Positions 8,652 through 16,972 are shown, numbered from the stretch's first letter. The stretch: 64,000 nt of DNA from PALSA-505 sp963702235 (GCA_963702235.1 CAVPBZ010000013.1:372001-436000); one strand, 5' to 3'. Translations and numbers: made by a program. The notes: a model not told the origin generated them from the letters alone.

Positions 8652-9245
8652 TGACCCGCCTTCCCGCGGCACCGCCCCACCGCCTGTGTAGCGTACCGCT
8701 GCCGCCAGCGAGACTGGCAGCTGACCGACTGGCGGCCGAGACGGCACTCGGACGACTTTGATGTTGGAACCCGGCATCGCCGCCGCTACCGCTGCTTGCC
8801 TTTCTCGGAACAATGAGATCGCCTTTTCGATGCGCCGCTGCCGTGTTGCCGTGGTTTTCGCTGCGTTGATGCTGTCAACGTGGTAGCGCTGGAGGCTGTT
8901 CGAGAGCTTGTCGAAGAAGGCTTTGGCCTCGGTGTCGGCGGAGAGGGCAACGGCGAAGTCATCGGGAACGTCGGCCTCGCGCGGAGTCTCTGCCACCGTC
9001 AGCGTTACGTGGATGAGGACACCGCCTTTCAGGCCAGTCTCCTTGCGGACCGCAGCGCTGATGCTGATCATGTGCTTGCCGCCCATGACGCCGACCGTGT
9101 TGCGGTACTCGTAACCGTTCACGTTGACGATGACCGCTGGTCGCCGTCCCTCGCCGAGTCGCTCGATGGCATCGTCGGGCACGACGATCCCAGTGTTGTT
9201 GCCCGCGGCCGTCACGGTCGTATCGAACTGCACGCTTGCTGGCAT
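7824..9245 (-). CDS. in-frame fusion of YdeI/DUF1905-type protein and SAM methyltransferase
   Basis: One open frame of 473 residues with two modules. Residues 1-150 match the DUF1905 plus YdeI/OmpD-associated family (FDTTVTAAGNNTGIVVPDD, YEYRNTVGVMGGKHMISIS, then the helical YDEI tail RRIEKAISLFRER). Residues 199-473 match the actinobacterial SAM-dependent methyltransferase family PF04672 (VYNYWLGGKDHFAADRAAGE; motif I FLDIGTGIPSASNTHE; VVYVDNDPVVL). No stop separates them; the 48-residue linker is low complexity. The methyltransferase has its own ribosome-binding site and ATG at 8651, so a separate product is likely as well. The fusion may have arisen by loss of the YdeI stop codon. The ATG at 9245 has GGAG upstream. 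Confidence 0.7.
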   Translation of the reverse strand: MPASVQFDTTVTAAGNNTGIVVPDDAIERLGEGRRPAVIVNVNGYEYRNTVGVMGGKHMISISAAVRKETGLKGGVLIHVTLTVAETPREADVPDDFAVALSADTEAKAFFDKLSNSLQRYHVDSINAAKTTATRQRRIEKAISLFRERQAAVAAAMPGSNIKVVRVPSRPPVGQLPVSLAAAVRYTGGGAVPREGGSMADERSHGVTAGHGTPASFDTSVAHVARVYNYWLGGKDHFAADRAAGEQAIKAFPNIVLSARANRAFLAQAVRFLAGEAGIRQFLDIGTGIPSASNTHEVAQSVVPESRVVYVDNDPVVLTHARALLASGPGGATDYIDADLRDPEQILASAARLLDFGRPVAVMLMAILQHLGDEDDPYKIVATLLGAMPPGSYLALSHPAKDIDAVSMAKMADSLNQMMAEKVTFRDRLAVARFFDGLELVEPGIVQASKWRPASEAEAASPAALWAGVARKT

Positions 9246-9335
9246 CGTTACGCTCCTAATGAGATCGCACGAGACGGAAGGGGTGCTCTGCCCGGAGCCG
9301 GAGCCGTTCGTTGGATGCAGCCCGGGCTCCGGGGC

Positions 9336-9752
9336 TCACTGGGCAGGCAGCGCCGGCGCCATCTCGTCGAGGCGGGTGCGGCGGTACAGGTCGGCCGCCA
9401 CGGCCGTCAGCCAGACGTAGCTGGCAACGACCGCAGCCGTGAAGCCAAGGTTGATCGCGCTGCTCCTGGCCCCGCTCGCGATCCCGGCGAAGGTAACTAG
9501 CGTCATGGCGCCGGTGAGGATGAGGTTGGCCGTCTGGACCCACCCCAGGTGCCCGAGGGCGAGCAGGCTCCACTCGTCGCGGGCCAGGCTGAACCCACGC
9601 CGGGTCAGCGCCTGGACCATCGAGACGGCGATGTAGAACGGCCCGGCCAGGGCGAGATAGCCGAGCAGGCTGCGGGTGACGTTCCCGTTCGCCGGGCACT
9701 CCCGCGCCCCTGGACGTCTGAACATGTCCTGGACGTTGGCAATGGCGGTCAA
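9336..9752 (-). pseudogene. DUF998-type membrane protein with internal deletion
   Basis: A 138-residue membrane protein. TTG at 9752 is the likely start because AAAGGAGAAG lies just upstream; an earlier start would read through the operator. The N-terminal part (RSLLGYLALAGPFYIAVSMVQALTR, DEWSLLALGHLGWVQTANLILTG) and the C-terminal part (FAGIASGARSSAINLGFTAAVVASYVWLTAVAADLYRR) match the two ends of DUF998 proteins, but the middle, about 100 residues with two or three helices, is absent. The join is in frame. It is divergent from a TetR gene with a strong shared operator, the common arrangement for this family. Confidence 0.65.
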
Positions 9753-9792
9753 GGGATCTTCTCCTTTAAGCCGTCCGAGAGTCTGTATTTTC

Positions 9793-9840
9793 GGTACTAG
9801 ACGGTACAGTACTAGAATCAGTCCTGTACCGTCTAGTACC
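9793..9840. promoter_or_regulatory. double TetR-type operator between divergent genes
   Basis: A perfect 17-bp inverted repeat (GGTACTAGACGGTACAG at 9793-9809 and its complement at 9824-9840) with a 14-bp spacer. Each arm is itself near-palindromic (GTACTAGACGGTAC), the usual form of a TetR-family half-operator pair, so this is likely two adjacent dimer sites. It lies between the DUF998 gene and the TetR gene at 9868 and overlaps the expected promoters of both. Confidence 0.8.
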
Positions 9841-9867
9841 ATTCCTGAATCATCGAGGAGGCAGCTG

Positions 9868-10581
9868 ATGCCAAGCCGAACCACGTCCGGCACGAGGACC
9901 GGACCGCGTATGGCCCAGCGGGACACCGAGCCGGTGGCGGAGGCCGGGCGGTCGGCCCGCAAACGCCGGGCCATCATGCAGGCCGCGACGGCGCTGTTCC
10001 TGCGTGACGGCTACCGGAGCACCAGCATGGACCAGATCGCTGCCGACGCTGCGGTGTCCAAGCAGACCGTCTACAAGCAGTTCGCGGACAAGGAACAGCT
10101 CTTCCGGGAGATCGTGCTGGGGGTGACCGGCAACTCCGAGGCAATCATCGCCGACCTCACATCCGGGCTGCGGAGCAGTGAGATCAACTCGGTCGCTGAC
10201 CTGCGGACCGTCCTCACCGACCTGGCCCGTCGCTACATCGACGGCGTCCTGCGGCCGAGCGTTCTGTCGCTGCGGCGGCTGATCATCGCCGAAGCCGAAC
10301 GGTTCCCCGACCTCGCCCGCACCTACTTCGAGCAGGCGCCCTCGCGCGGCATCGACATCATCGCCGACGCCCTCGGGTCCTATGAGAAACGCGGACTCCT
10401 CAAAATGGGCGATCCCCGCCTCGCCGCAGCCCAGTTCGCCTACCTCGTCCTCGGCATACCTCAGGACAGAGCGCAGTTCTGTCCTGAGGAGCGCCCATCT
10501 CCAGCCGAACGCGACCGGCTCGCCGCCGAAGCAGTCCGGGTCTTCCTCGCCGCATACCACTGCTCCGAAACGCCAGGGTAA
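9868..10581 (+). CDS. TetR/AcrR-family regulator (AefR-like)
   Basis: A 237-residue repressor. Start ATG follows CGAGGAGGCAGCTG. Residues 32-78 form the helix-turn-helix (AIMQAATALFLRDGYRSTSMDQIAADAAVSKQTVYKQFADKEQLF). The C-terminal domain (VLRPSVLSLRRLIIAEAERFPDLARTYFEQAP) is the AefR/TetR_C type. Near the end YLVLGIPQDRAQFCPEE deviates from the family because a 31-bp perfect hairpin is embedded in the coding sequence. The divergent double operator upstream suggests autoregulation and control of the DUF998 gene. Confidence 0.85.
   Translation: MPSRTTSGTRTGPRMAQRDTEPVAEAGRSARKRRAIMQAATALFLRDGYRSTSMDQIAADAAVSKQTVYKQFADKEQLFREIVLGVTGNSEAIIADLTSGLRSSEINSVADLRTVLTDLARRYIDGVLRPSVLSLRRLIIAEAERFPDLARTYFEQAPSRGIDIIADALGSYEKRGLLKMGDPRLAAAQFAYLVLGIPQDRAQFCPEERPSPAERDRLAAEAVRVFLAAYHCSETPG
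10459..10489. repeat. perfect hairpin inside the TetR coding sequence
   Basis: CCTCAGGACAGA and its exact complement TCTGTCCTGAGG are separated by GCGCAGT. The hairpin falls in the last quarter of the TetR gene, in frame, where the protein departs from its family. Confidence 0.8.
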
Positions 10582-10639
10582 AGGCTCGGACCAGACGATG
10601 CGCATGATCCTCGAAGGCATGGCGGCGTCCCCGCCATAG

Positions 10640-11055
10640 CCACTCCGAGCGCGCGCAGCAAGTCGCGTGAACCTGGCTCCATCCCGGTCAGCGCCGAGCT
10701 GGTCCGGCTGTATGCCGACTACCTGCACGGCGAGTACGGAGACCTGGACTGCGACTACGTGTTCGTCAACCTGTGGGGCCAGCCGCACGGCCACCCGCTG
10801 GCCTATCCAGCCGTCTATGACTTGGTGCGCCGACTGCGTCGGCGGACGGGCACCGACTTCGACTCGCACTGGTGCCGGCACACCGAAGCGACCCGGATGC
10901 TGCGTGACGGGGTGCCCATCGAGGTCGTCTCCAAGCTGCTTGGCCACGCGGACCTGACCACCACCTCCAGCGTGTACGGGCACCTGACCGTCGAGGACGC
11001 CCGCAAGGCGCTGGAACAGGCGGGCTGGTTCACCGGTCAGGAGGTGCGGCTATGA
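10640..11055 (+). pseudogene. C-terminal remnant of a tyrosine recombinase (TnpA-like)
   Basis: The open frame from about 10640 reads SARSKSREPGSIPVSAELVRLYADYL and continues to the catalytic core: DSHWCRHTEATRML (H-x-x-R) and SKLLGHADLTTTSSVYGH (His and catalytic Tyr). The N-terminal half of the enzyme, with the first catalytic Arg, is missing and no start codon is appropriate, so this is a truncated integrase. Its last bases overlap ATG 11052 (ATGA), the coupling seen between the two recombinase genes of Tn554-type transposons. Confidence 0.75.
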
Positions 11056-11578
11056 CCTCGCCAACCCCGTTCACCAGCGCGAAGCCGCACTTCGAACCGC
11101 CGCGAACCCGCCGCCAGGGACAGGCTCGTTGCCCGGACAGCCCTTGGGAGCACCGGACAGCCCTTGGGAGCAGGAGTACGGCCGGGACGTCTGGAGGCTT
11201 GGCAAGCTGGGCATCGATGACTGCCGGCCAGCGCACATCAGCTTCGAGAACATCCTCCCGCCCTGGCTGAAGGACTTGGCCAAGCGATGGGCTCGGTGGC
11301 GGCTGAGCACCGGCTCAGGGGCCGCAACAGCCGCCGCGGGAACCAGGGCGATCGTCCGTTTCGCTATGTTCCTCGCAAACCCCGCGGGCAGTGTCGACCA
11401 CCTCGGCCAGGTGGACCGGGCGGTGCTCGAGCGTTACCTGGCCCACCTGCTCTGCCGGCTGCAGGCCATCACCGCCCGCAACCGGGAACTGGCCCAGGAC
11501 AATCAGCGGCTGCGCCACCAGCTCGCCCAAGCGCTCGGACAGCTCCGCGCCACCGCGACACCCGGTGAACCGTGGTAA
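11052..11578 (+). pseudogene. mosaic: TnpB-like recombinase N-terminus joined to DUF6262 (TnpC) tail
   Basis: The first part (in two frames, shifted by a 20-bp tandem duplication at 11133) encodes the N-terminal SAM-like domain of a second tyrosine recombinase: EYGRDVWRLGKLGIDD, LKDLAKRWARWRLSTG, TRAIVRFAMFLANPAG. At about 11446 it switches in frame to RLQAITARNRELAQDNQRLR, the C-terminal coiled coil typical of DUF6262 proteins, the third protein of Tn554-like elements. A deletion of more than a kilobase thus fused tnpB to the end of tnpC. A near-identical DUF6262 tail recurs at 14.55-14.63 kb. Confidence 0.7.
11133..11172. repeat. 20-bp tandem duplication that shifts the recombinase frame
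   Basis: CCGGACAGCCCTTGGGAGCA is present twice back to back (11133-11152 and 11153-11172). Because 20 is not a multiple of three it moves the tnpB-like frame. Confidence 0.9.
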
Positions 11579-11612
11579 CTCGAAACGTCCGCGAGCCGCA
11601 GAGGGTGCCGTG

Positions 11613-12308
11613 TCACTGGACCGGGGTCGCCAGGCCGTGCTGGTAGGCGTACCTGACGGCCTGGGCCCGGTCGCGGGCGCCGGTCTTGGCGAAGATCCGG
11701 TTGATGTGGGTCTTGACTGTGGCGTTGCTGAGGTAGAGGCGCGTGCCGATCTCGGCGTTGCTCAGTCCCGCGGCGAGCAGGGTGAGCACCTCGGCCTCGC
11801 GGGCGGTGAGCCCGCCCGGCGGCTTGTGCCCGGGGCCGGGAACGGCCGGCCCGGCGGCCGGGGGGCGGCTGAGAACGGTGGTCACCAGGCGTTCCTGCAC
11901 GGCGGGGTCGAGGTGGGTCTGCCCGGCGTGGACCGCGTGGATCGCGGCCTCGATCTGCTCGGCGCTGGCGTCCTTGGTCAGGTAACCGCGGGCTCCGGCC
12001 TGCAGCGCGGGCATGATCGAGTCCTCGTCCGCGTAGGTCGTCAGGACCAGGACCCGGGTGGCCGGCAGCCGCTGGCGCAGGTCCGCGGTGGCGGCGATGC
12101 CGTCGGTGCCTGGCATGCGCAGGTCCATCAGGACCACGTCGGGGCGGTGATCCTCGGCGAGGCGCACCGCTTCGGCTCCGTCGCAGGCCGTGCCCACGAC
12201 CTCCACGCCGTCGATGAGCGCTACCAGCATGGCCAGCCCGTCCCGGACGACCCGCTGGTCGTCGGCGATCAGGACCCGGATCGGGCCCGGGCCGGGTGCG
12301 CCGGTCAT
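11613..12308 (-). CDS. NarL/LuxR-family response regulator
   Basis: A 231-residue response regulator. Residues 7-125 are the receiver domain (VLIADDQ acidic pair, phosphoacceptor Asp in VVLMDLRMPG, Thr in VLVLTTYA, Lys in YLTKDAS). The C-terminal LuxR helix-turn-helix is LTAREAEVLTLLAAGLSNAEIGTRLYLSNATVKTHINRIF. The ATG at 12308 overlaps the stop of the upstream kinase gene (ATGA), so the start is well fixed and translation is coupled. Part of a membrane protein-kinase-regulator operon transcribed leftwards; the target genes are not evident. Confidence 0.92.
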   Translation of the reverse strand: MTGAPGPGPIRVLIADDQRVVRDGLAMLVALIDGVEVVGTACDGAEAVRLAEDHRPDVVLMDLRMPGTDGIAATADLRQRLPATRVLVLTTYADEDSIMPALQAGARGYLTKDASAEQIEAAIHAVHAGQTHLDPAVQERLVTTVLSRPPAAGPAVPGPGHKPPGGLTAREAEVLTLLAAGLSNAEIGTRLYLSNATVKTHINRIFAKTGARDRAQAVRYAYQHGLATPVQ

Positions 12309-13651
12309 CCGGGCACCTCGAGCTCGACCAGCCATCCGCCGGCGGTCGGTCCGGCCCGGGCGGTGCCGCCCGCCCGCTGGGCTCGCTCGCGCATCGCGGT
12401 CAGGCCATGTCCGCCGCCCGCGGCGGCCAGCAGCCCGGGCCGGGCCGGCGCGGCCGTGCCGGGATCGGCCCCGGCCGGGCAGACGTGATCCTCGATGGTG
12501 ACCAGCGTGCGGTCCGCCTGGTAGCTCACGGTGATGGCGGTGGTGGCGCCGGGTGCGTAGCGGGTGATGTTCGTCAGCGCCTCCTGGGCGCCGCGGAACA
12601 GCGCCAGGCTGGCCTCAGCGGGCAGCGGCCGGCTCGTCCCGTCGATCCGCAAGGTGGCATCGGCCCCGGTGTCGCGGCGGAAATCCTCCACCAGCACAGC
12701 CATCTGGGCCAGGGTGGGCAGCTGCTCGCCGCGCAGCGCGCTGACCGCCTGCCGGGCATCGGCCAGCCCGGCCTTGGTCAGCTCGGCCGACCGCTCGATG
12801 GCGGCGCGCAGGGCCTCGCTGACCGCTTCCCGGCCGGCGAGCTTGCGGGCGCCCTGCAGCTGGATGGCCAGGCCGGACAGCGAGTGGGCGAGCACGTCGT
12901 GCAGCTCGCCGGCGATGCGGCCGCGTTCGGCCAGCGCGGCCGCGGCGGCCTCGGCCGCCCGCGCGTCCTGGAGCTGGGCCAGCAGCAGCTCGGTGCGGTC
13001 CTGGCTCTGGCGGCCGCGCCGGATGAACTGGCCCGTCACCGCGAGCAGCAGGCACAGCAGCACCGCGGAGATGGCCGACTGGATGGGAGGCTGCCCGGTC
13101 AGGCCGACCGTCACGGCCAGCGCGGCCGTGATCACCCCGGCGGCGACCGCGGCCGGGACGGCAGGCAGCCTGACCGCGGCGATCCACACGCCCAGGCTGG
13201 CCGCTATCTCCACCGGGCCGTGCGGCTGCAAGATGGCCAGCGCTACCCCGCAGCCGCCGATCAACGCGATGACCGCGGCGTGCGCGGCCTTGCCGCGGCG
13301 GGCCCAGCCGACGCTGACCGCGGCCGCGACCGCCGCGACATACACCGCCAGCACGATGGCCACCGCCAGGCCCGCGCCGTGCAGGCCCGGCGCGGGATGA
13401 GCCTGCGCGCTCGCGGTCACCACGACCGCCAGGAACACCACGCCCAGCGGCCGCAGCGCCTGCCGCTGCCGGTCGCCGCGCTCGCGCGCGCGAGACCGCG
13501 CTTCGGCCACCCGGGCCGAGGCGGTCTCGCCGCCGTCCGGTCCCGGGGGCGAACCAGGCCGCGCGGCGCCATGACGAAGGCCCGCCGCGGCCAGCCGTGC
13601 CTTCACAGACACAGTGTGGACCGCGGCGGGCCGCGATTCCAGATCAGCCAC
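12305..13651 (-). CDS. NarL-type sensor histidine kinase
   Basis: A 448-residue membrane kinase of the HisKA_3 class. Five or six transmembrane helices occupy residues 65-205 (VVFLAVVVTASAQ, VAIVLAVYVAAVAAAV, LGVWIAAVRLP, AVLLCLLLAVTGQF). The phosphoacceptor His is in RGRIAGELHDVLAHSLSGLAIQ at about residue 258; the ATP-binding domain has an N box in EALTNITRYAPG and a glycine-rich end GGGHGLTAMRERA. GTG at 13651 overlaps the stop of the upstream membrane gene, supporting that start. It pairs with the response regulator that overlaps its 3' end. Signal unknown. Confidence 0.9.
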   Translation of the reverse strand: MADLESRPAAVHTVSVKARLAAAGLRHGAARPGSPPGPDGGETASARVAEARSRARERGDRQRQALRPLGVVFLAVVVTASAQAHPAPGLHGAGLAVAIVLAVYVAAVAAAVSVGWARRGKAAHAAVIALIGGCGVALAILQPHGPVEIAASLGVWIAAVRLPAVPAAVAAGVITAALAVTVGLTGQPPIQSAISAVLLCLLLAVTGQFIRRGRQSQDRTELLLAQLQDARAAEAAAAALAERGRIAGELHDVLAHSLSGLAIQLQGARKLAGREAVSEALRAAIERSAELTKAGLADARQAVSALRGEQLPTLAQMAVLVEDFRRDTGADATLRIDGTSRPLPAEASLALFRGAQEALTNITRYAPGATTAITVSYQADRTLVTIEDHVCPAGADPGTAAPARPGLLAAAGGGHGLTAMRERAQRAGGTARAGPTAGGWLVELEVPG

Positions 13652-14183
13652 GGACGCCTGCCGGGATGCCAGCGGCGGTGGCCGCCGGGACCGCCGCCAG
13701 CCGGCGTCCGCGCAGGTAGATGACGACCAGCCGGGTCAGCACGTCGGCCAGGGCCATCATCACCAGCGCCGCCACCCAGGCCGCCGAACCTGTGATGTGG
13801 TGCGCGACGCTGAACCGGGCGATGGCCGGGCCCGCGCCGTTGCCCGCGGCGACCGCGAAGACCAGCCGGGCGCCCACCCCGCCGACCCACATGCTGGCCG
13901 CCACAACACCCGCGCGGCCCAGCGGCCGGCCATCCGCGCCCAGGCGCAGCCGGGTGGCCAGGCCGCCGAGCCCGCCCATCACCGCGCCGGCCAGCACGCA
14001 CGCCGCCTCCAGCACCAGGTCGCTGCCGCCAGCAGGCACCGAATGCAAGAACAGCACCGCGGCGCAGCCCACCGCGAGCACCGGGACCATCAGGGACCGC
14101 GCATCGAGCGGGTGCTCGCGGATCTGGCGGATAACCAGGAGGATGAGGCTTGCGTTGATCAGGTACATGGTGATGTTGTTCAT
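13644..14183 (-). CDS. integral membrane protein, DUF1453/CcdC-like
   Basis: A 179-residue protein with about five transmembrane helices (MYLINASLILLVIRQI, MVPVLAVGCAAVLFLHSV, LVLEAACVLAGAVMGGL, AWVAALVMMALADVLTRLVVIYL). The N-terminal pattern, one helix then IREHPLDARSLMVPVL, resembles the CcdC/DUF1453 family of the actinobacteria. It is the first gene of an operon with the two-component system (stop overlaps the kinase GTG), so it may be a sensory partner or the regulated target. Confidence in the family name is moderate. Confidence 0.75.
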   Translation of the reverse strand: MNNITMYLINASLILLVIRQIREHPLDARSLMVPVLAVGCAAVLFLHSVPAGGSDLVLEAACVLAGAVMGGLGGLATRLRLGADGRPLGRAGVVAASMWVGGVGARLVFAVAAGNGAGPAIARFSVAHHITGSAAWVAALVMMALADVLTRLVVIYLRGRRLAAVPAATAAGIPAGVRG

Positions 14184-14337
14184 GCCGTCAGCGTGCCTCC
14201 GGGGCCCCGTCCGCGGCGTCGGCCCACGGGTGGGAGTCCGGGTTGATACCCATCCTCAACCCCTGGGTTGAGCCGCTCTCGCGAATCGGCGGCAGCCTGC
14301 AGTGCCGACGCGGCCTGATCAGACCGCTGTCCATGAC

Positions 14338-14692
14338 AGCCAGCCGACGTCACGAACTGGCCCGCAGCAAGGCCATCCGGGCGGTCCGTGAACTCGACGC
14401 CGTCGGCGCAACCGTGACCTTCTAGTCTGCGGCCAGGGCAGCCCGACATCCCCGACGAGGTCTTGCAGCTGCGCGACCTCGGCCGCCGGGCACCTGGCAC
14501 GCCGGTGCTGGCACACCGCCGCAGCAGCGACGCCTGCCTGCTCCGCCGGCTGAAGGCCACCACCGCCAGCAACCGGGAACTGGCCCAGGACAACCACCAG
14601 CTTGCCCAAGCCCTCGGACAGCTCCACGCCGCCGGCATCCGCCCCGATCCCGGGCGAGCGTCCCAACGATCAAGAGAAAGCAGCTCTCCGAT
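14338..14692 (+). pseudogene. DUF6262 (TnpC-like) relic
   Basis: The pieces of a DUF6262 protein occur in order but in different frames: SRRHELARSKAIRAVRELDAVGATVTF (14340-14420), then after a stop and a loss of the usual VSRSWLY segment QPDIPDEVLQLRDL (14445-14490), and SSDACLLRRLKATTASNRELAQDN with QLAQALGQLH (14522-14632). The last portion is nearly identical to the tail fused to the recombinase at 11.5 kb. Remnant of a Tn554-type element. Confidence 0.7.
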
Positions 14693-14798
14693 GACAACCG
14701 GCCCTGCTGGCCACGACTATCAGCCGTCACGCGGACTCGTCGAAGACGTTGTCGCCGACGAGTCCTCCCAGGTCAGGACACTGCATGAAGAAGCAGCT

Positions 14799-14990
14799 CT
14801 AGATAACGATCGATTCTCGACAACGACTCCTCAGACGCCATCCCGGCCCACTGCCTGGCGTAGACCAATATTCGATATTGGCGCGGGTGGGCAGGGTGTC
14901 GGGGTGGTCGGGGCCGAGTACCCGTTCCAGGTCGGGCTGCGGCTCCAGCCGGTCGGCGTCATCGATCAGCCCCGCTACCGGCACCCCGCA
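14799..14990 (-). pseudogene. fragment of a tetratricopeptide-repeat protein
   Basis: The minus strand encodes LERVLGPDHPDTLPTRANIEYW, the signature of kinesin-light-chain-like TPR repeats common in actinobacterial NB-ARC/TPR proteins. The frame is short and no full gene surrounds it. The rest of 14692-15312 shows no intact gene; the minus strand around 15050-15240 has a hydrophobic stretch (AVGGLLVSPPVAAGMLVTGIG) of unknown origin. Confidence 0.5.
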
Positions 14991-15312
14991 CCGGCAGCGC
15001 CGCCACCGACCGGGCCGCCCGGGCCAGCGCGCCTCCCGGCCCCCCGCGGACTTGTCCCACAGCTTGCCGCTGCCCCACGCCGATCCCGGTCACCAGCATC
15101 CCAGCAGCTACCGGGGGAGACACCAGCAGCCCACCCACGGCTAACCCCTGCTGGATGGCACCACCCACCCGGTCCACACCCACCAGTTCAGCCACCCGCG
15201 GCGACCGCCGCGCCGCCTCTAGATCGTTGATCGGTAATTCATGACCTCGGGGTTCGGCGTTGAGCAACGATTGCTGATCGCATGTATGCGCGCTGGCCGT
15301 AGGGTTCTTTCC

Positions 15313-16083
15313 GTGGCTGATGCGATCTTCGAGGAATCCCGGCTCGCGGAGATCTACGACCCGCTGGACACTGACCGTTCCGATCTGGATGCCTATGCCG
15401 CCGTGGCCGGTGAGCTCAGCGCTGTGACCGTCCTGGACGTCGGCTGCGGCACGGGAACCCTCGCCTGCCTGCTTGCCGCCCGTGGCCTGGAGGTCATCGC
15501 TGTCGATCCGGCCGCCGCCTCTCTTGATGTCGCCCGGCGCAAGCCTGGCGCTAGCCGGGTCCGCTGGCTGCACGCAGACGCCACGGCCCTGCCTCCGCTC
15601 CAGGTGGATCTGGCGACCATGACCGGGAATGTGGCCCAGGTCTTCATGACCGACGCGGAGTGGGCGGCGACGCTGCGGGCGATCCGCGGGGCTCTGCGGC
15701 CCGGGGGCCGGCTGGTGTTCGAGAGCCGGGATCCGGAGAAGAAGGCGTGGCTGGAGTGGAACCGGGACCAGACTTACCGGCGTGTCGTCATCCCCGGAAC
15801 CGGCCCGGTCGAGACGTGGACAGACCTGACCGGCATTGAAGGAAGCCTGGTCTCCTTCCGAATGACCTTCGTGTTCGGCAGTGACGGTGCGATGCTGACG
15901 TCGGATTCCACGTTGCGGTTCCGTAGCCGTCACGAGCTCGCGAGCGCGCTGGTCGCGGCCGATCTGGTCGTGGACGAGGTGCGGGACGCTCCTGACCGGC
16001 CTGGACGCGAGTTCGTCTTCATCGCGCGGCGGCGGCATGACAAGACCACCGGCCGCGACACGCCGCGGCTGATCCGCGACTGA
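15313..16083 (+). CDS. class I SAM-dependent methyltransferase
   Basis: A 256-residue Rossmann-fold methyltransferase. Motif I is VLDVGCGTGTLACLLAARG at about residue 40, followed by the acidic end of strand 2 (VIAVDPAA) and LHADATALPP. A C-terminal beta-rich part (GSLVSFRMTFVFGSDG) matches small-molecule or tailoring methyltransferases. GTG at 15313 begins at the residue where relatives start (ADAIFEESRLAEIYD); an ATG at 15241 would add 24 unlikely residues. It is isolated among mobile-element relics. Substrate unknown. Confidence 0.8.
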   Translation: MADAIFEESRLAEIYDPLDTDRSDLDAYAAVAGELSAVTVLDVGCGTGTLACLLAARGLEVIAVDPAAASLDVARRKPGASRVRWLHADATALPPLQVDLATMTGNVAQVFMTDAEWAATLRAIRGALRPGGRLVFESRDPEKKAWLEWNRDQTYRRVVIPGTGPVETWTDLTGIEGSLVSFRMTFVFGSDGAMLTSDSTLRFRSRHELASALVAADLVVDEVRDAPDRPGREFVFIARRRHDKTTGRDTPRLIRD

Positions 16084-16149
16084 TAGGCGAAGAGTGTTCA
16101 AGATCGGCGTGTCTACACACGTCTGACCTTTGGAAGTCATCGCGATCGC

Positions 16150-16480
16150 TGAAGCTTGTAGGGCATCTGTTCCCACGACTGCTGGGCCAGTCCGGCCAAC
16201 CCCCCGCACCCGGCACCGCCATCGTTACCGACAAGGGCCTGTCCGGCGAGGACACCGAACAGTGCTTCGCCACCCCCGGCCTGGACCTCACGCTGATCCG
16301 CCCCGCAAAGACGAGAAACGGGTCCGGTACCTCCCGAACTGGCTGAGGCAGCGGGTCGAGGCGATCATCTGCACACTGAAGAACCAAAAGGCACCACGAC
16401 GCCGCCCAGTTCATCGGCTTCGACCGCCGCCGCGAACCGACCGAACAACGTGCTGCGTCCTCATCCGGGCGGCAGCGCCA
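16150..16480 (+). mobile_element. IS982-like transposase relic
   Basis: Parts of one DDE-type transposase appear in at least two frames: AIVTDKGLSGEDTEQCFATPGLDLTLIRPA, then DEKRVRYLPNWLRQRVEAIICTLKNQ and a decayed tail. The order matches the IS982-type transposases of actinobacteria (from memory). N-terminus, start and inverted repeats are not recognisable. The following 680 bp to 17173 hold no gene, only the leader discussed below. Confidence 0.65.
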
Positions 16481-16961
16481 CCAGCACGCATCGCGACCCG
16501 ATTCCCTCCCGCGACATGTCTTCCCACGACTCCACCAGCTCAGCCAGCACCGCTGCGTGCCGCTGCGACGACTCCCCCATACGGGCGTCCGTCAAGCCGG
16601 CCGCTTGCTGGCCGCAGGGGTCAGGGAGGGCTTGGCAGAATCACCTACACGCCGCCTGTATCTACCCCTCCGATGGTGGCCGCGGCGAAGCCAGCCACCA
16701 TCCGCCTCCTGCGCAGTCTGGCCGCAGCGGTGGCAAGGTGTGACCGGTTGTGCCGGTGGCGTACCAATGGATCGGGCTGCAGCCGCACTCGCAGAAATCC
16801 CCTTACCTGAGCGGTTTCCCCTGGCTGCAGCAGCTCGCCGCGGCCGCTTTCAGTCACATGGACCACCCCGATCAGTGTGCAGTCTGATGCGCGGCCCTGG
16901 TGCGCGCCGGTCCAAGCCGTTGGCGCCATGCGCGGCCCTTAAGTCGTCGGCGTCCAGCAGG

Positions 16962-16972
16962 TGCATAGTGCA
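16962..16972. promoter_or_regulatory. TGCA-N3-TGCA motif upstream of the MMPL gene
   Basis: TGCATAGTGCA. The same pattern, TGCA-N3-TGCA, occurs twice upstream of the alpha/beta-hydrolase operon at 20203 and 20258, also followed by a homologous leader. Possibly the binding site of a common regulator such as the neighbouring LuxR-type response regulators (inference). Confidence 0.4.

Noticed and set aside
14692..15312. Intact gene between DUF6262 relic and methyltransferase
   Set aside because: Only a TPR-like fragment and a hydrophobic stretch on the minus strand; no start or continuous domain.
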